In this document: positions 53,387-62,366 of the stretch, in pieces | Position numbering within the stretch: the stretch's first letter is position 1 | How the letters are laid out: every line of letters starts with the position of its first letter | From: Hyphomonadaceae bacterium | Lineage (GTDB): Bacteria > Pseudomonadota > Alphaproteobacteria > Caulobacterales > Aquidulcibacteraceae | Direction: 5' to 3' | NCBI GenBank assembly: GCA_016791385.1 | Contig: JAEUMR010000049.1 | Coordinates: 1 to 64,000, forward strand | DNA: 64,000 nucleotides | Program-made: the position numbers and the translations under genes | Notes under the pieces: generated by a model | Told to the model about the DNA's origin: nothing | Databases searched by the model: none | The model's input: the letters and a program-made list of their open reading frames with translations, nothing else

Positions 53387-56359
53387 ATGGCGGATGACGC
53401 CCGCAGCCTGCCGAACACCGCAATGCTGGAAACCAGCTTCCTGTACGGCGGCAATGCTCAATTCGTCGAAGACATGCATGCCCGCTATCTGGAAGATCCC
53501 AATTCGGTCGATCCCAGCTGGCGCCACTTCTTCGATCAAGTGCGCGACAATCCCGATGCGGTGCGCCGCGCTGTCGCCGGGCCTTCGTGGTATCGCGCCG
53601 ATCTCGCCGCACCGAAGACGACGGAAACGACGCGCCTGCTAGACGGCGGCTGGGCCGGGCTTTCAGATCACCTTGAAAAGCGCGTGCAGCAGCGTCTGCC
53701 GGGCGCCTCCAAGCAAGACGTGCAGCAAGCCGCGCGCGACAGCGTGCGCGCGCTGATGATGATCCGCGCCTACAGAACGCGCGGCCACCTCGCCGCCAAT
53801 CTCGATCCGCTCGGCATCGAAACGCGCCCGTATGCGCCGGAGCTCGATCCGGCGACGCATGGCTTTGGCCCAAACGACCTCGACCGTCCGATCTTCATCG
53901 ACGGCGTGCTCGGCCTCGAAACCGCGACCATCAATCAGATGCTCGCGATCCTGAAGCGCACCTATTGCTCGACCTTCGGCGTCGAGTTCATGCACATCAC
54001 CGATCCGGCCGAGAAGAGCTGGATCCAGGAGCGCATCGAAGGTCCCGACAAGGAGATCGCCTTCACCACCGAAGGTAAGCGCGCGATCCTGCGCAAGCTG
54101 ATCGAAGGCGAAGCGTTCGAGAAGTTCGTGCACAAGCGCCATCCCGGCACCAAGCGCTTCGGTCTCGATGGCGGCGAAGCGATGCTTCCTGCGCTCGAAC
54201 AGATCATCAAGCGCGGCGGCGCGCTCGGCGTCGAAGAGATCATCTTCGGCATGGCCCACCGCGGCCGCCTCAACGTGCTCGCCGCAGTGATGGGCAAGCC
54301 GTACCAGGCCATCTTCCACGAATTTCAGGGCGGTTCATCCACGCCCGATGACGTGCTCGGTTCGGGCGATGTGAAATACCACCTCGGCGCCTCGAGCGAC
54401 CGCGCGTTCGACGGCAACAACGTCCACCTGTCGCTGACGGCGAACCCTTCGCACCTCGAAATCGTCAACCCGGTCGTGCTCGGCAAATCGCGCGCCAAGC
54501 AAGCGCAGCGCGCGACCTGGACCGAAGAGGGCCAGGACCTGTTCGACCTGCGCGCACGGGTGATGCCTCTGCTTATTCATGGCGACGCGGCCTTCGCAGG
54601 GCAGGGCGTCGTCGCCGAGTGCTTCGCGCTCTCCGGTCTGCGCGGCTACCGCACCGGCGGCACCATGCACTTCATCATCAACAATCAGATCGGCTTCACC
54701 ACCGCGCCGCACTATTCGCGCTCGTCGCCGTATCCGTCCGACGTTGCATTGATGGTGCAGGCGCCGATTTTCCACGTGAACGGCGACGATCCGGAAGCGG
54801 TCGTGTTCGCGGCCAAGATCGGCACGGAATATCGCCAGCGTTTCGGCAAGGACGTCGTCATCGACATGTTCTGCTATCGCCGCTTCGGCCACAACGAAGG
54901 CGACGATCCGACGATGACGCAGCCGATCATGTACCGGCGCGTGAAGGATCAGCCGACGACACTGGAAATCTACGCCAGCCGCCTGATCAAAGAAGGCGTT
55001 GTCACCCAGGCCGATGTCGACGGCTGGCAGAGCGAGTTCAACAGCTTCCTCGACCGCGAGTTCGAGGCCGGCAAAGGCTATCGCAGCAACAAGGCCGATT
55101 GGCTCGATGGGGTCTGGTCAGGCTTTGCGTTGCCGGCGGACGATGATCGGCGTGGCAAGACCGAAGTGCCGCTGAGCAAGCTGCAGCAGATCGGCCGCCG
55201 CATCACCGAGATTCCGGCTAATTTCGACATGCACAAGACCGTCCAGCGCGTCGTCGAGGCGCGCCGCAAGGCGATCGATGAAGGCCGCAATGTCGATTGG
55301 GCGCTGGCCGAGCATCTCGCGTTTGGCACGCTGCTCGATGAAGGCTTCCATGTGCGCCTGTCCGGCCAGGATTCCTGCCGCGGCACGTTCAGCCAGCGTC
55401 ACTCGCATTTCGTCGATCAGCAGAGCGAAGCGCGCTACACGCCGCTCAACAACATCCGCCCAGGCCAAGCGCACTACGAAGTAATCGACTCGCTTCTCTC
55501 CGAAGAAGCGGTGCTGGGCTTCGAGTATGGCTACTCGCTGGCCGAGCCGAAGACGCTGACTCTGTGGGAAGCGCAGTTCGGCGATTTCGTGAACGGCGCC
55601 CAGGTGGTGATCGATCAGTTCATTTCTTCGGGTGAGCGCAAATGGCTGCGCATGTCGGGCCTCGTCATGCTGCTGCCGCACGGCTACGAGGGGCAAGGTC
55701 CCGAGCACAGCTCAGCGCGCATCGAGCGCTTCCTGCAGCAATGCGCCGAAGACAATCTGCAAGTTGTCAACTGCACCACGCCGGCGAACTACTTTCACGT
55801 GCTGCGGCGTCAGCTCCATCGCGACTTCCGCAAGCCGCTGATCGTGTTCACGCCGAAATCGCTGCTGCGCCACAAGAAGTGCGTGTCTGACCTTGCTGAG
55901 ATGGGCGAGGGCGCCTCGTTCCATCGCGTGCTGTGGGACGACGCCCAGCTCGGCAACGGCCACACGGCGCTACGCCTCAAGCCCGACAGCGCGATCAAAC
56001 GCGTCGTGCTGTGCTCAGGCAAGGTCTATTTCGATCTGCTCGACGAGCGCGAAAAGCGGGGCCGCGACGACATCTATCTGCTGCGGCTGGAGCAATTCTA
56101 TCCCTGGCCGATGAAGTCGGTGATGCATGAACTGGCGCGGTTCCCGAACGCGGAGCTGGTGTGGTGTCAGGAAGAGCCAAAAAACATGGGCGGCTGGACC
56201 TTCGCCGATCCGTGGCTGGAGCTGACCCTGGACAAGCTCAACATCCGCGCCAAGCGCGCACGCTATGCCGGCCGTCCGGCGACGGCGTCGACCGCGGCGG
56301 GCTTGATGAGCAAGCATTTGAAGGAACTCGAAACGCTTCTCGAAGAAGCGTTGGGCTGA
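53387..56359 (+). CDS. sucA: 2-oxoglutarate dehydrogenase E1 component
   Basis: A 990-residue thiamine-diphosphate enzyme that decarboxylates 2-oxoglutarate and hands succinyl to the E2 lipoyl arm. The N-terminus contains FLYGGNAQFVEDMHARYLED, a conserved E2-docking segment; FGMAHRGRLNVLAAVMGKPY is the active-site His region; the ThDP motif is GDAAFAGQGVVAE to INNQIGFTT. The transketolase-like second half includes SLAEPKTLTLWEAQFGDFVN. Length normal. Starts 124 bases after sucD; sucB follows 14 bases later. Confidence 0.97.
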   Translation: MADDARSLPNTAMLETSFLYGGNAQFVEDMHARYLEDPNSVDPSWRHFFDQVRDNPDAVRRAVAGPSWYRADLAAPKTTETTRLLDGGWAGLSDHLEKRVQQRLPGASKQDVQQAARDSVRALMMIRAYRTRGHLAANLDPLGIETRPYAPELDPATHGFGPNDLDRPIFIDGVLGLETATINQMLAILKRTYCSTFGVEFMHITDPAEKSWIQERIEGPDKEIAFTTEGKRAILRKLIEGEAFEKFVHKRHPGTKRFGLDGGEAMLPALEQIIKRGGALGVEEIIFGMAHRGRLNVLAAVMGKPYQAIFHEFQGGSSTPDDVLGSGDVKYHLGASSDRAFDGNNVHLSLTANPSHLEIVNPVVLGKSRAKQAQRATWTEEGQDLFDLRARVMPLLIHGDAAFAGQGVVAECFALSGLRGYRTGGTMHFIINNQIGFTTAPHYSRSSPYPSDVALMVQAPIFHVNGDDPEAVVFAAKIGTEYRQRFGKDVVIDMFCYRRFGHNEGDDPTMTQPIMYRRVKDQPTTLEIYASRLIKEGVVTQADVDGWQSEFNSFLDREFEAGKGYRSNKADWLDGVWSGFALPADDDRRGKTEVPLSKLQQIGRRITEIPANFDMHKTVQRVVEARRKAIDEGRNVDWALAEHLAFGTLLDEGFHVRLSGQDSCRGTFSQRHSHFVDQQSEARYTPLNNIRPGQAHYEVIDSLLSEEAVLGFEYGYSLAEPKTLTLWEAQFGDFVNGAQVVIDQFISSGERKWLRMSGLVMLLPHGYEGQGPEHSSARIERFLQQCAEDNLQVVNCTTPANYFHVLRRQLHRDFRKPLIVFTPKSLLRHKKCVSDLAEMGEGASFHRVLWDDAQLGNGHTALRLKPDSAIKRVVLCSGKVYFDLLDEREKRGRDDIYLLRLEQFYPWPMKSVMHELARFPNAELVWCQEEPKNMGGWTFADPWLELTLDKLNIRAKRARYAGRPATASTAAGLMSKHLKELETLLEEALG

Positions 56360-56373
56360 ATCGGAGCTGAGAC

Positions 56374-57561
56374 GTGACCGACATCGTAGTGCCGACCTTG
56401 GGCGAGAGCGTCAGTGAAGCGACCGTCGCCAAATGGCTGAAGAAGGCCGGCGACAGCGTGCGCAAGGATGAAACGCTGGTCGAACTTGAGACGGATAAAG
56501 TCTCGGTCGAAGTCTCCGCGCCGGAGGCAGGCGTGCTGAGCGAGATCGTCGCCGGCGAAGGCTCGACCGTCAGTATCGGCGCTTTGCTCGGCCGCATGGG
56601 CGGCGCCGGCGCCCAGCCCGTGCAAGCCGCGCCGAAGGCGGAAGCGCCCAAGCCTGCGCCTGCGCCGCAGGCGACCGCCAAACCATCGCCGCCGTCGGTG
56701 CAACGCATCGCCGCTGAAGCCGGCGTCGACGTCACCGGCGTGTCCGGTTCGGGCAAGGACGGACGCCTGACCAAATCCGATGCGCTCGCTCTTATCGAGC
56801 AGCGCGCCGCGCAGCCGGCACCAGCGGGCGCGCATCCGCCGTTGCAGGCGCGCGTGGTCAGCGACCGCGAAGAGCGCGTGCCAATGACGCGCCTGCGTCA
56901 GACCATCGCCCGCCGCCTCAAGGAAGCGCAGAACACCGCCGCGATGCTGACCACGTTCAATGAGGCCGACATGTCGGCCATCATGGCGGCGCGCAACAAG
57001 TACAAGGACAGCTTCGAGAAGAAGCACGGCGTCAAGCTCGGCTTCATGAGCTTCTTCGTGAAGGCGTGCATCGCCGCGCTGAAGGAAATCCCGAACGTCA
57101 ACGCCGAGATCGACGGCAGCGACATCATCTACAAGAATTTCTACGACATCGGCATCGCTGTCGGCACCGATCGTGGCCTCGTGGTGCCGGTGGTGCGCGA
57201 CGCCGACCATAAATCGATGGCCGATATCGAGCGCGAAATCACCGAACTCGGCGTCAAGGCGCGCGACGGGCATTTGAAGCTCGAAGATCTGCAAGGCGCC
57301 ACGTTCACGATCTCGAACGGAGGCGTCTATGGCTCGCTGATGTCGACGCCGATCCTCAACGCGCCGCAATCGGGCATCCTCGGCATGCACAAAATTCAGG
57401 ACCGCCCGATCGTGATCGACAAGCAGGTGGTGGTGCGGCCGATGATGTACCTGGCCCTGAGCTACGATCACCGCATCGTCGACGGCAAGGAAGCCGTCAC
57501 ATTCCTCGTGCGCGTGAAGGAAGGCCTCGAAGATCCCGAGCGCATGCTGCTGGACCTGTAA
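56374..57561 (+). CDS. sucB: Dihydrolipoyl succinyltransferase (E2 of 2-oxoglutarate dehydrogenase)
   Basis: A 395-residue E2 with one lipoyl domain (residues 1-77; lipoylated Lys42 in [11 protein letters not shown]), an Ala/Pro-rich linker, a peripheral subunit-binding domain (about 107-143; [20 protein letters not shown]), and the catalytic acyltransferase domain with [13 protein letters not shown] (active His and Asp). A single lipoyl domain is normal for SucB. GTG start 56374. A bidirectional hairpin follows the stop. Confidence 0.97.
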   Translation: MTDIVVPTLGESVSEATVAKWLKKAGDSVRKDETLVELETDKVSVEVSAPEAGVLSEIVAGEGSTVSIGALLGRMGGAGAQPVQAAPKAEAPKPAPAPQATAKPSPPSVQRIAAEAGVDVTGVSGSGKDGRLTKSDALALIEQRAAQPAPAGAHPPLQARVVSDREERVPMTRLRQTIARRLKEAQNTAAMLTTFNEADMSAIMAARNKYKDSFEKKHGVKLGFMSFFVKACIAALKEIPNVNAEIDGSDIIYKNFYDIGIAVGTDRGLVVPVVRDADHKSMADIEREITELGVKARDGHLKLEDLQGATFTISNGGVYGSLMSTPILNAPQSGILGMHKIQDRPIVIDKQVVVRPMMYLALSYDHRIVDGKEAVTFLVRVKEGLEDPERMLLDL

Positions 57562-57568
57562 GAGAAAC

Positions 57569-57586
57569 GCGGGCCGTCGGGCCCGC
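57569..57586. terminator. Hairpin between sucB and convergent gene
   Basis: GCGGGCC, loop GTCG, GGCCCGC: a perfect 7-bp stem in the 25-base gap between the sucB stop and the stop of the convergent small membrane protein, so it can terminate both. Flanking GTAAG and CTTAC, at 57558-57562 and 57586-57590, may extend the pairing. No strong T-tract. Confidence 0.55.
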
Positions 57587-57940
57587 TTACTTGCGCTCTT
57601 GGTGCAGCACGGTGAGCGCAAGCCCGCTGGCGGAGATCAGCGTGATCGCCGCCATGGCGTAGGCGAGGGGGCCGAAATCTTCGAAGAAGCTCTGTAGCGA
57701 GCCGGCCTGCACGATCGGGATCAGCGAATAGCCAGCCGCTAGGCCCCATGCGCCGCACAGCAAGCGCAGCCCGCCTGACATCTTGCGCAGGGTGCGAAAG
57801 CCCCCGAGCGCCAGCAGCGCGCCGATCACGGCCATCGCGATCAGGCCGATATCGCCGTCGAAGCTGAACACGGCGATGCCGACAAACACCGCCCCCAGCG
57901 CCAGCGCCGCGATCGCGCTCAGCTTGCCCATCCACATCAT
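57587..57940 (-). CDS. Small four-span membrane protein, unknown
   Basis: A 117-residue protein with about four hydrophobic segments: LSAIAALALGAVFVGIAVFS, IGLIAMAVIGALLALGGF, LRLLCGAWGLAAGYSLIPIV and AYAMAAITLISASGLALTVL. ATG 57940 follows GGAGGGAG, a good ribosome-binding site. It lies between sucB and a second membrane gene on the other strand. I recognise no family. Confidence 0.65.
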   Translation of the reverse strand: MMWMGKLSAIAALALGAVFVGIAVFSFDGDIGLIAMAVIGALLALGGFRTLRKMSGGLRLLCGAWGLAAGYSLIPIVQAGSLQSFFEDFGPLAYAMAAITLISASGLALTVLHQERK

Positions 57941-58059
57941 AGCCGCTCCCTCCGCGCGCGCAGCTTAGGGATCACACTCGCCAAAAAGAAGAGCGATGAA
58001 TCCAAACGGCTTTCCCCCGCCCATTGGCGAGCCGCAACGACCCCGATAGGATCAGCCAA

Positions 58060-58076
58060 GCCGCTGTCAAAGCGGC
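58060..58076. promoter_or_regulatory. Hairpin in leader of the three-span membrane protein
   Basis: GCCGCT, loop GTCAA, AGCGGC, ending 13 bases before the ATG at 58090 and directly before the GGGAGGGGAG ribosome-binding site. It could modulate access to that site, but short GC-rich stems are common here by chance. Confidence 0.25.
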
Positions 58077-58089
58077 GGGAGGGGAGCCC

Positions 58090-58593
58090 ATGACGTTCAT
58101 TCTGCGCCTGCCGGCCATTCTCGTGCTGTTCGCCGCCGCCGCGCTGAGCACGCTGGGCGCGCTCGGGGCTGCGGGCATCATCGCCAATTACACCGCGCCG
58201 GTGGCGCAAGTGGCCGAAGTGCAGGCGCAAGCCGCAGAGACCGGCGCCGCCGAAGCGGGCTGGATCGACGTGGGCTTGCTGGCGGCTGCGGCAGTCTTCT
58301 TCTTCGTCTCCGCCATTCGTCTCATACGCCGCACGCAAGGCTTCTGGACCTGGCTGCTCGGGTTCGCCTGCTATGGCGGCCGCTGGGCGTGGGAGCAGAG
58401 CAAGAGCGGCGACGTGATCGCGCTGCTGCGCTCGATCAACATCACCGACTACCTCAACCCGCAGGCGATCATCGCCGATCCTGGGTCGAGCGAAGCGCGG
58501 ATCGGCTTGCTGGCGATCTTGCTGATGGTTGGCCTGTTCACGCTGGTCATTGACGCGGCGGACCACGCGCACTGGGACAAGCAAGGCGCCTAG
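58090..58593 (+). CDS. Three-span membrane protein, unknown
   Basis: A 167-residue protein with hydrophobic segments at about residues 3-32 (FILRLPAILVLFAAAALSTL), 57-75 (GLLAAAAVFFFVSAIRLI) and 140-158 (GLLAILLMVGLFTLVIDAAD). The short soluble region between the second and third spans contains WAWEQSKSGDVIALLRSINI. ATG 58090 follows GGGAGGGGAG; an upstream in-frame start lacks support. No recognised family; it precedes the Lnt-like gene by 88 bases. Confidence 0.65.
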   Translation: MTFILRLPAILVLFAAAALSTLGALGAAGIIANYTAPVAQVAEVQAQAAETGAAEAGWIDVGLLAAAAVFFFVSAIRLIRRTQGFWTWLLGFACYGGRWAWEQSKSGDVIALLRSINITDYLNPQAIIADPGSSEARIGLLAILLMVGLFTLVIDAADHAHWDKQGA

Positions 58594-58681
58594 AGCCTTC
58601 GCTGCCGGCGCAACGCAGCCGCGCATAGCGGTGATGGCCGCGCGCGCCTAACATGGCGCAACGCTGATTTGTGGGGTGGGA

Positions 58682-60097
58682 ATGGCCGGCTTGGTGATCC
58701 GCTTGGTCGCGGCGCTGTTGAGCGGCGCCATGCTGGCGCAAGCGCACAGTCTCGAACCGCTTTGGCCGATCGCGTGGTTTGCGCCAATCCCGCTGCTGCT
58801 CGCTGTCGCCAACGCGCGCGCTTCGGTCGCCGCATTGCTTGGCGCCATCACCGGCGCCGCCTCCGTCGGCGGTCTGTTCGCCTATCTCTTGAGCCTCGGC
58901 GGCCCTGCACCGGTCGCGATCGTCGTCGCACTCGACGCGCTGACCTGGGGGTTGATCGCACTGGCGTGGCGCGCCGGGGTGCGCCGCCTGCCAACCTTCG
59001 CCGCCATCCTCGTGCTGCCCGCCATGGCGATGGGACTTGAGACGCTGATCGCCGCTTACTCGCCGCATGGCTCGGCCAATTCGCTTGCCTACAGCCAGAT
59101 GGACTTTCTGCCGGCGATCCAGGTCGCCGCGTTCGGCGGCGCGCCGGCGGTGACGTTCCTGGTCGCGCTGTTTGCGGCAACCGGCGCGATCATGATCATC
59201 CGGCGCAGCCTCTTCGCGGCTGTGGCGCCGGGGCTCATTCTCGCCGCTGCGCTCGGCTGGGGCTGGAGCCGCATTCCGCCGAGTGGGCCGCTGCGCGAAT
59301 CCGAGGTGTTGCACGTTGCGCTTTTGGCTGGCGACCAATTCGGCGGCGTGCCGCACGATTGGCGCCCGGTGTTCGAAGCCTATGCCGCGCAAGTCGAAAT
59401 GGCCGCCGACGGCGATCATCGCGTCATCGTCATGCCCGAGAAGATCGCGTTTCTCACCGAAGCGGAGCGCGAAGCCGCGCTTGAGCGCTTCGCCGAGATC
59501 GCGCGCCGGCGCGATGTGGTGATGGTTGTCGGCGTCGATGTCGAAGAGGAGGGCGCGCGCTACAATCGCGCCTATGTCTTCCGCTCCGACGGCGAGCGCC
59601 TGAGCTACGACAAGCGCCACATGATCCCGGGGCTGGAGCAGCGCTACACGCCCGGCCGCCAGTCGGTCAGCTTCGAGCGCGGCGCCAGCCGGCTCGGCGT
59701 CGCCATCTGCAAGGACATGGACTTCCCCGCGCTCGGCCGCTCTTATCCGGGCGCGCGCGTGATGCTGGTCCCAGCATGGGACTTTGGCGTCGACCGTTGG
59801 CTGCACAGCCGCATGGCCATCCTGCGCGGGGTCGAGAACGGCTACACCATCGTGCGCAGCGCCCGGAACGGGGCGCTCACGGTCAGCGACCGTTACGGCC
59901 GCGTGCTGGCCGAAGCGGTGAGCGGTCCGCAGACGCTGTTCGAGGCCGAGGCGCCGCTCGGCGCGCCGGGACCGACCATCTACGAACGTGTTGGCGACGT
60001 GTTCGGCTGGGTCTCGCTGGCGCTGTTCCTCTTGCTCGTCATCTGGGCCGGCTTCAGCCGCGCGCGGGCAGGGCAGAACCCCGCAAAGGCGGATTGA
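58682..60097 (+). CDS. Lnt-like membrane nitrilase-fold protein (second Lnt paralogue)
   Basis: A 471-residue protein with the Lnt layout: N-terminal membrane segments (about residues 5-205), then a CN-hydrolase domain (about 210-430) and a C-terminal membrane helix (VSLALFLLLVIWAGFSRARA). The Glu-Lys-Cys triad is kept: VIVMPEKIAF, SYDKRHMIPGLEQRYTPG and GVAICKDMDFP. But the Cys context (CKDMDFP) differs from canonical Lnt (CYEAIFP, as in the copy at 38302), and the membrane part is shorter. It may acylate a different substrate or be an amidase. ATG 58682. Sits between sucB and lpdA. Confidence 0.8.
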   Translation: MAGLVIRLVAALLSGAMLAQAHSLEPLWPIAWFAPIPLLLAVANARASVAALLGAITGAASVGGLFAYLLSLGGPAPVAIVVALDALTWGLIALAWRAGVRRLPTFAAILVLPAMAMGLETLIAAYSPHGSANSLAYSQMDFLPAIQVAAFGGAPAVTFLVALFAATGAIMIIRRSLFAAVAPGLILAAALGWGWSRIPPSGPLRESEVLHVALLAGDQFGGVPHDWRPVFEAYAAQVEMAADGDHRVIVMPEKIAFLTEAEREAALERFAEIARRRDVVMVVGVDVEEEGARYNRAYVFRSDGERLSYDKRHMIPGLEQRYTPGRQSVSFERGASRLGVAICKDMDFPALGRSYPGARVMLVPAWDFGVDRWLHSRMAILRGVENGYTIVRSARNGALTVSDRYGRVLAEAVSGPQTLFEAEAPLGAPGPTIYERVGDVFGWVSLALFLLLVIWAGFSRARAGQNPAKAD

Positions 60098-60178
60098 TCG
60101 CGCCGCGACCGGGCTTATGTTCCGCCCATCTCTTCGCCGCGCGCCGAAGCACGCGCCACCACCACCGCCGGAGCTTTC

Positions 60179-61579
60179 ATGTCGTACGATCTCGTCATCA
60201 TCGGGGGCGGCCCCGGAGGCTACAATTGCGCCATCCGCGCCGGTCAGCTCGGGCTGAAGACCGCGATCATCGAAAGCCGCGGCAAGCTCGGCGGAACCTG
60301 CCTCAATGTCGGTTGCATCCCCTCGAAGGCGCTGTTGCACGCGAGCGAATATTACGAGGCGGCGGCGAAGACGTTCCCGTCGATGGGTGTAAAGATCACC
60401 GGCCTGTCGCTCGATCTGCCGCAAATGCTGAAGCAGAAGGAAGACGCCGTCGACGGCCTCACCAAGGGCGTCGAATTCCTGATGCGCAAGAACAAGGTCG
60501 ATTACGTCAAGGGCTTTGGCCGCATCGCCGGTAAGGGCCGTGTCGAGGTGAAGCTCGCCGATGGCGGTTCGCAAACGCTTGAAACGAAAAACATCGTCAT
60601 CGCCACCGGCAGCGTGCCCACGCCGCTGCCGGGCGTCGACATCGACGAAGAACGCATCGTCAGCTCCACCGGCGCGCTGTCGCTGAAGCAAGTGCCGGGC
60701 AAGCTGATCGTGGTCGGCGCCGGCGTCATTGGCCTCGAACTTGGCAGCGTCTGGCGCCGGCTCGGCGCTGAAGTCACCGTGGTCGAATTCCTCGACAAGA
60801 TCACGCCGACGGTCGATGCGGAAATCTCCGCCGCCTTTCAGCGCGCGCTGAAGAAGCAGGGCATGAAGTTCGAGCTCGGGCACAAGGTCGCCGGCGTCGA
60901 AAAGACCAGCAGCGGCCTGTTGGTCACGATCGAACCGGCAAAGGGCGGGCCCGCGCGCACACTTGAAGCCGATGTCGTGCTGGTGGCGATCGGCCGCAAG
61001 CCGTTCACCGAAGGCCTCGGCCTCGACAGCGCCGGCGTCAAAGCCGATCCGCGCGGCTTCATCCCGCATGACGGTCACTTCAAGACCAATGTCGAGGGCG
61101 TCTATGTGATCGGCGACTGCACCACCGGTCCGATGCTCGCGCACAAAGCCGAAGACGAAGGCATCGCCGCCGCGCAGATCATCGCCGGCCAATGGGGCCA
61201 CGTGAATTACGACGTGATCCCGAACGTCATCTACACCGATCCCGAAGTCGCAACCGCCGGTAAGACGGAAGAAGAGCTGAAGGCCGCCGGCGTCGAATAC
61301 AAGGCCGGCAAGTTTCCGATGATGGCCAATTCGCGCGCGCGCACCAATCATCAGACCGAAGGCATGGTGAAGGTGCTCGAAGAGGTCGCGACCAAGAAGG
61401 TCGTCGGCGTGCACATGCTGGGCTCAGGCGTTGGCGAGATGATCGGCGAAGTCTGCGTCGCGATGGAGTTCGGCGCCAGCGCCGAAGACATCGCTCGCAC
61501 CTGCCACGCCCACCCGACCATGAGCGAAGCCATCAAGGAAGCCACCAAAGGCGTCGACGGCTGGACCATGCAGGCCTAG
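60179..61579 (+). CDS. lpdA: Dihydrolipoyl dehydrogenase (E3)
   Basis: A 466-residue flavoenzyme that reoxidises dihydrolipoamide in 2-oxo acid dehydrogenase complexes. FAD motif VIIGGGPGGYNCAIRA (residues 6-21), the redox-active pair in GGTCLNVGCIPSKALL (C-x4-C), NAD motif VVGAGVIGLELGSVW, GDCTTGPMLAHKAEDEG, and the catalytic His in CHAHPTMSEAIKEA. Completes the sucABlpd set, though it is separated from sucB by three membrane-protein genes. Confidence 0.97.
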   Translation: MSYDLVIIGGGPGGYNCAIRAGQLGLKTAIIESRGKLGGTCLNVGCIPSKALLHASEYYEAAAKTFPSMGVKITGLSLDLPQMLKQKEDAVDGLTKGVEFLMRKNKVDYVKGFGRIAGKGRVEVKLADGGSQTLETKNIVIATGSVPTPLPGVDIDEERIVSSTGALSLKQVPGKLIVVGAGVIGLELGSVWRRLGAEVTVVEFLDKITPTVDAEISAAFQRALKKQGMKFELGHKVAGVEKTSSGLLVTIEPAKGGPARTLEADVVLVAIGRKPFTEGLGLDSAGVKADPRGFIPHDGHFKTNVEGVYVIGDCTTGPMLAHKAEDEGIAAAQIIAGQWGHVNYDVIPNVIYTDPEVATAGKTEEELKAAGVEYKAGKFPMMANSRARTNHQTEGMVKVLEEVATKKVVGVHMLGSGVGEMIGEVCVAMEFGASAEDIARTCHAHPTMSEAIKEATKGVDGWTMQA

Positions 61580-61616
61580 GCTTGCAGTGCAGAGCGGGCA
61601 GGGGGATTACGCGGGA

Positions 61617-62366
61617 ATGACCAACGCACTCTCCGTTCGCGCGCTTACGAAGAAGTTCGGCGAGAAGACTGCCGTCGATGCGCTCGATCTCGATATCCGC
61701 GCCGGCGAGCTTTACGCGCTGCTCGGCCCCAATGGCGCGGGCAAGACGACGACGCTGCGCATGGTCACCGGGCTGTTGAAGCCCGATTCCGGCTCGATCC
61801 ATGTCTTCGGCGCCGACGCCGTCGCCGACCCGATCGCGGCCAAGCGCATGCTGGCCTGGCTGCCGGACGAGCCGGCGCTCTACGACAAGCTCACCGCCTG
61901 GGAATATCTCGAATTCATCGCCGGCCTCTGGGGCGTTGACGCCAAGGCGGCGGCGCCACGGGCGGAAGAGCTGCTGAAATTCCTCGGCCTCTGGGACAAT
62001 CGCGACGAGCGCACCGAAGGCTTCTCGCGCGGCATGAAGCAGAAAACCGCGCTCGCCGGCGCGCTGATCCACGATCCGAAGCTGCTCATGCTGGACGAGC
62101 CGCTCACCGGCCTCGACGCCGCCGTAGCGCGGCAAGTGAAAGACCTGTTGCAGCAGCGCGCACGCGCGGGCGGCTCGGTCATCCTCACCACCCACATCCT
62201 CGACGTGGCCGAGCGCGTCGCTGACCGCATCGGCATCATCCAGCACGGCAAACTGTTGGCCGAAGGCACGCTGGCCGATTTGCGCAGCAGGGCAGGCGGC
62301 GCCAGCGCGACGCTGGAAGATGTGTACCTGCAACTCGTCGGCGCCGCGCAGGCCGGAGCGCTGTGA
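61617..62366 (+). CDS. ABC transporter ATP-binding protein
   Basis: A 249-residue ATPase: Walker A LLGPNGAGKTTTLRMVTG, a Q-loop near LAWLPDEPALY, signature GFSRGMKQKTALAGALIH, Walker B LLMLDEPLTGLDA, and the His switch TTHILDVAERVAD. It is of the ABC-2 export type. ATG 61617 gives the family start; a GTG at 61587 is in frame. Its stop overlaps the permease start, so the two form one exporter unit. Confidence 0.92.
   Translation: MTNALSVRALTKKFGEKTAVDALDLDIRAGELYALLGPNGAGKTTTLRMVTGLLKPDSGSIHVFGADAVADPIAAKRMLAWLPDEPALYDKLTAWEYLEFIAGLWGVDAKAAAPRAEELLKFLGLWDNRDERTEGFSRGMKQKTALAGALIHDPKLLMLDEPLTGLDAAVARQVKDLLQQRARAGGSVILTTHILDVAERVADRIGIIQHGKLLAEGTLADLRSRAGGASATLEDVYLQLVGAAQAGAL

Noticed and set aside
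54770-54785. parS-like match in sucA (TTTTCCACGTGAACGG)
   Set aside because: 12 of 16 positions, but the right half is broken (GAACGG), it lies inside a conserved coding stretch and is 40 kb from parAB. Likely chance.
58547-61414. 955-residue open frame on the minus strand
   Set aside because: It is antisense to the Lnt-like gene and lpdA, whose motifs are unmistakable. The long frame results from high GC and codon bias; its translation is His/Arg/Gly-rich with no domain.
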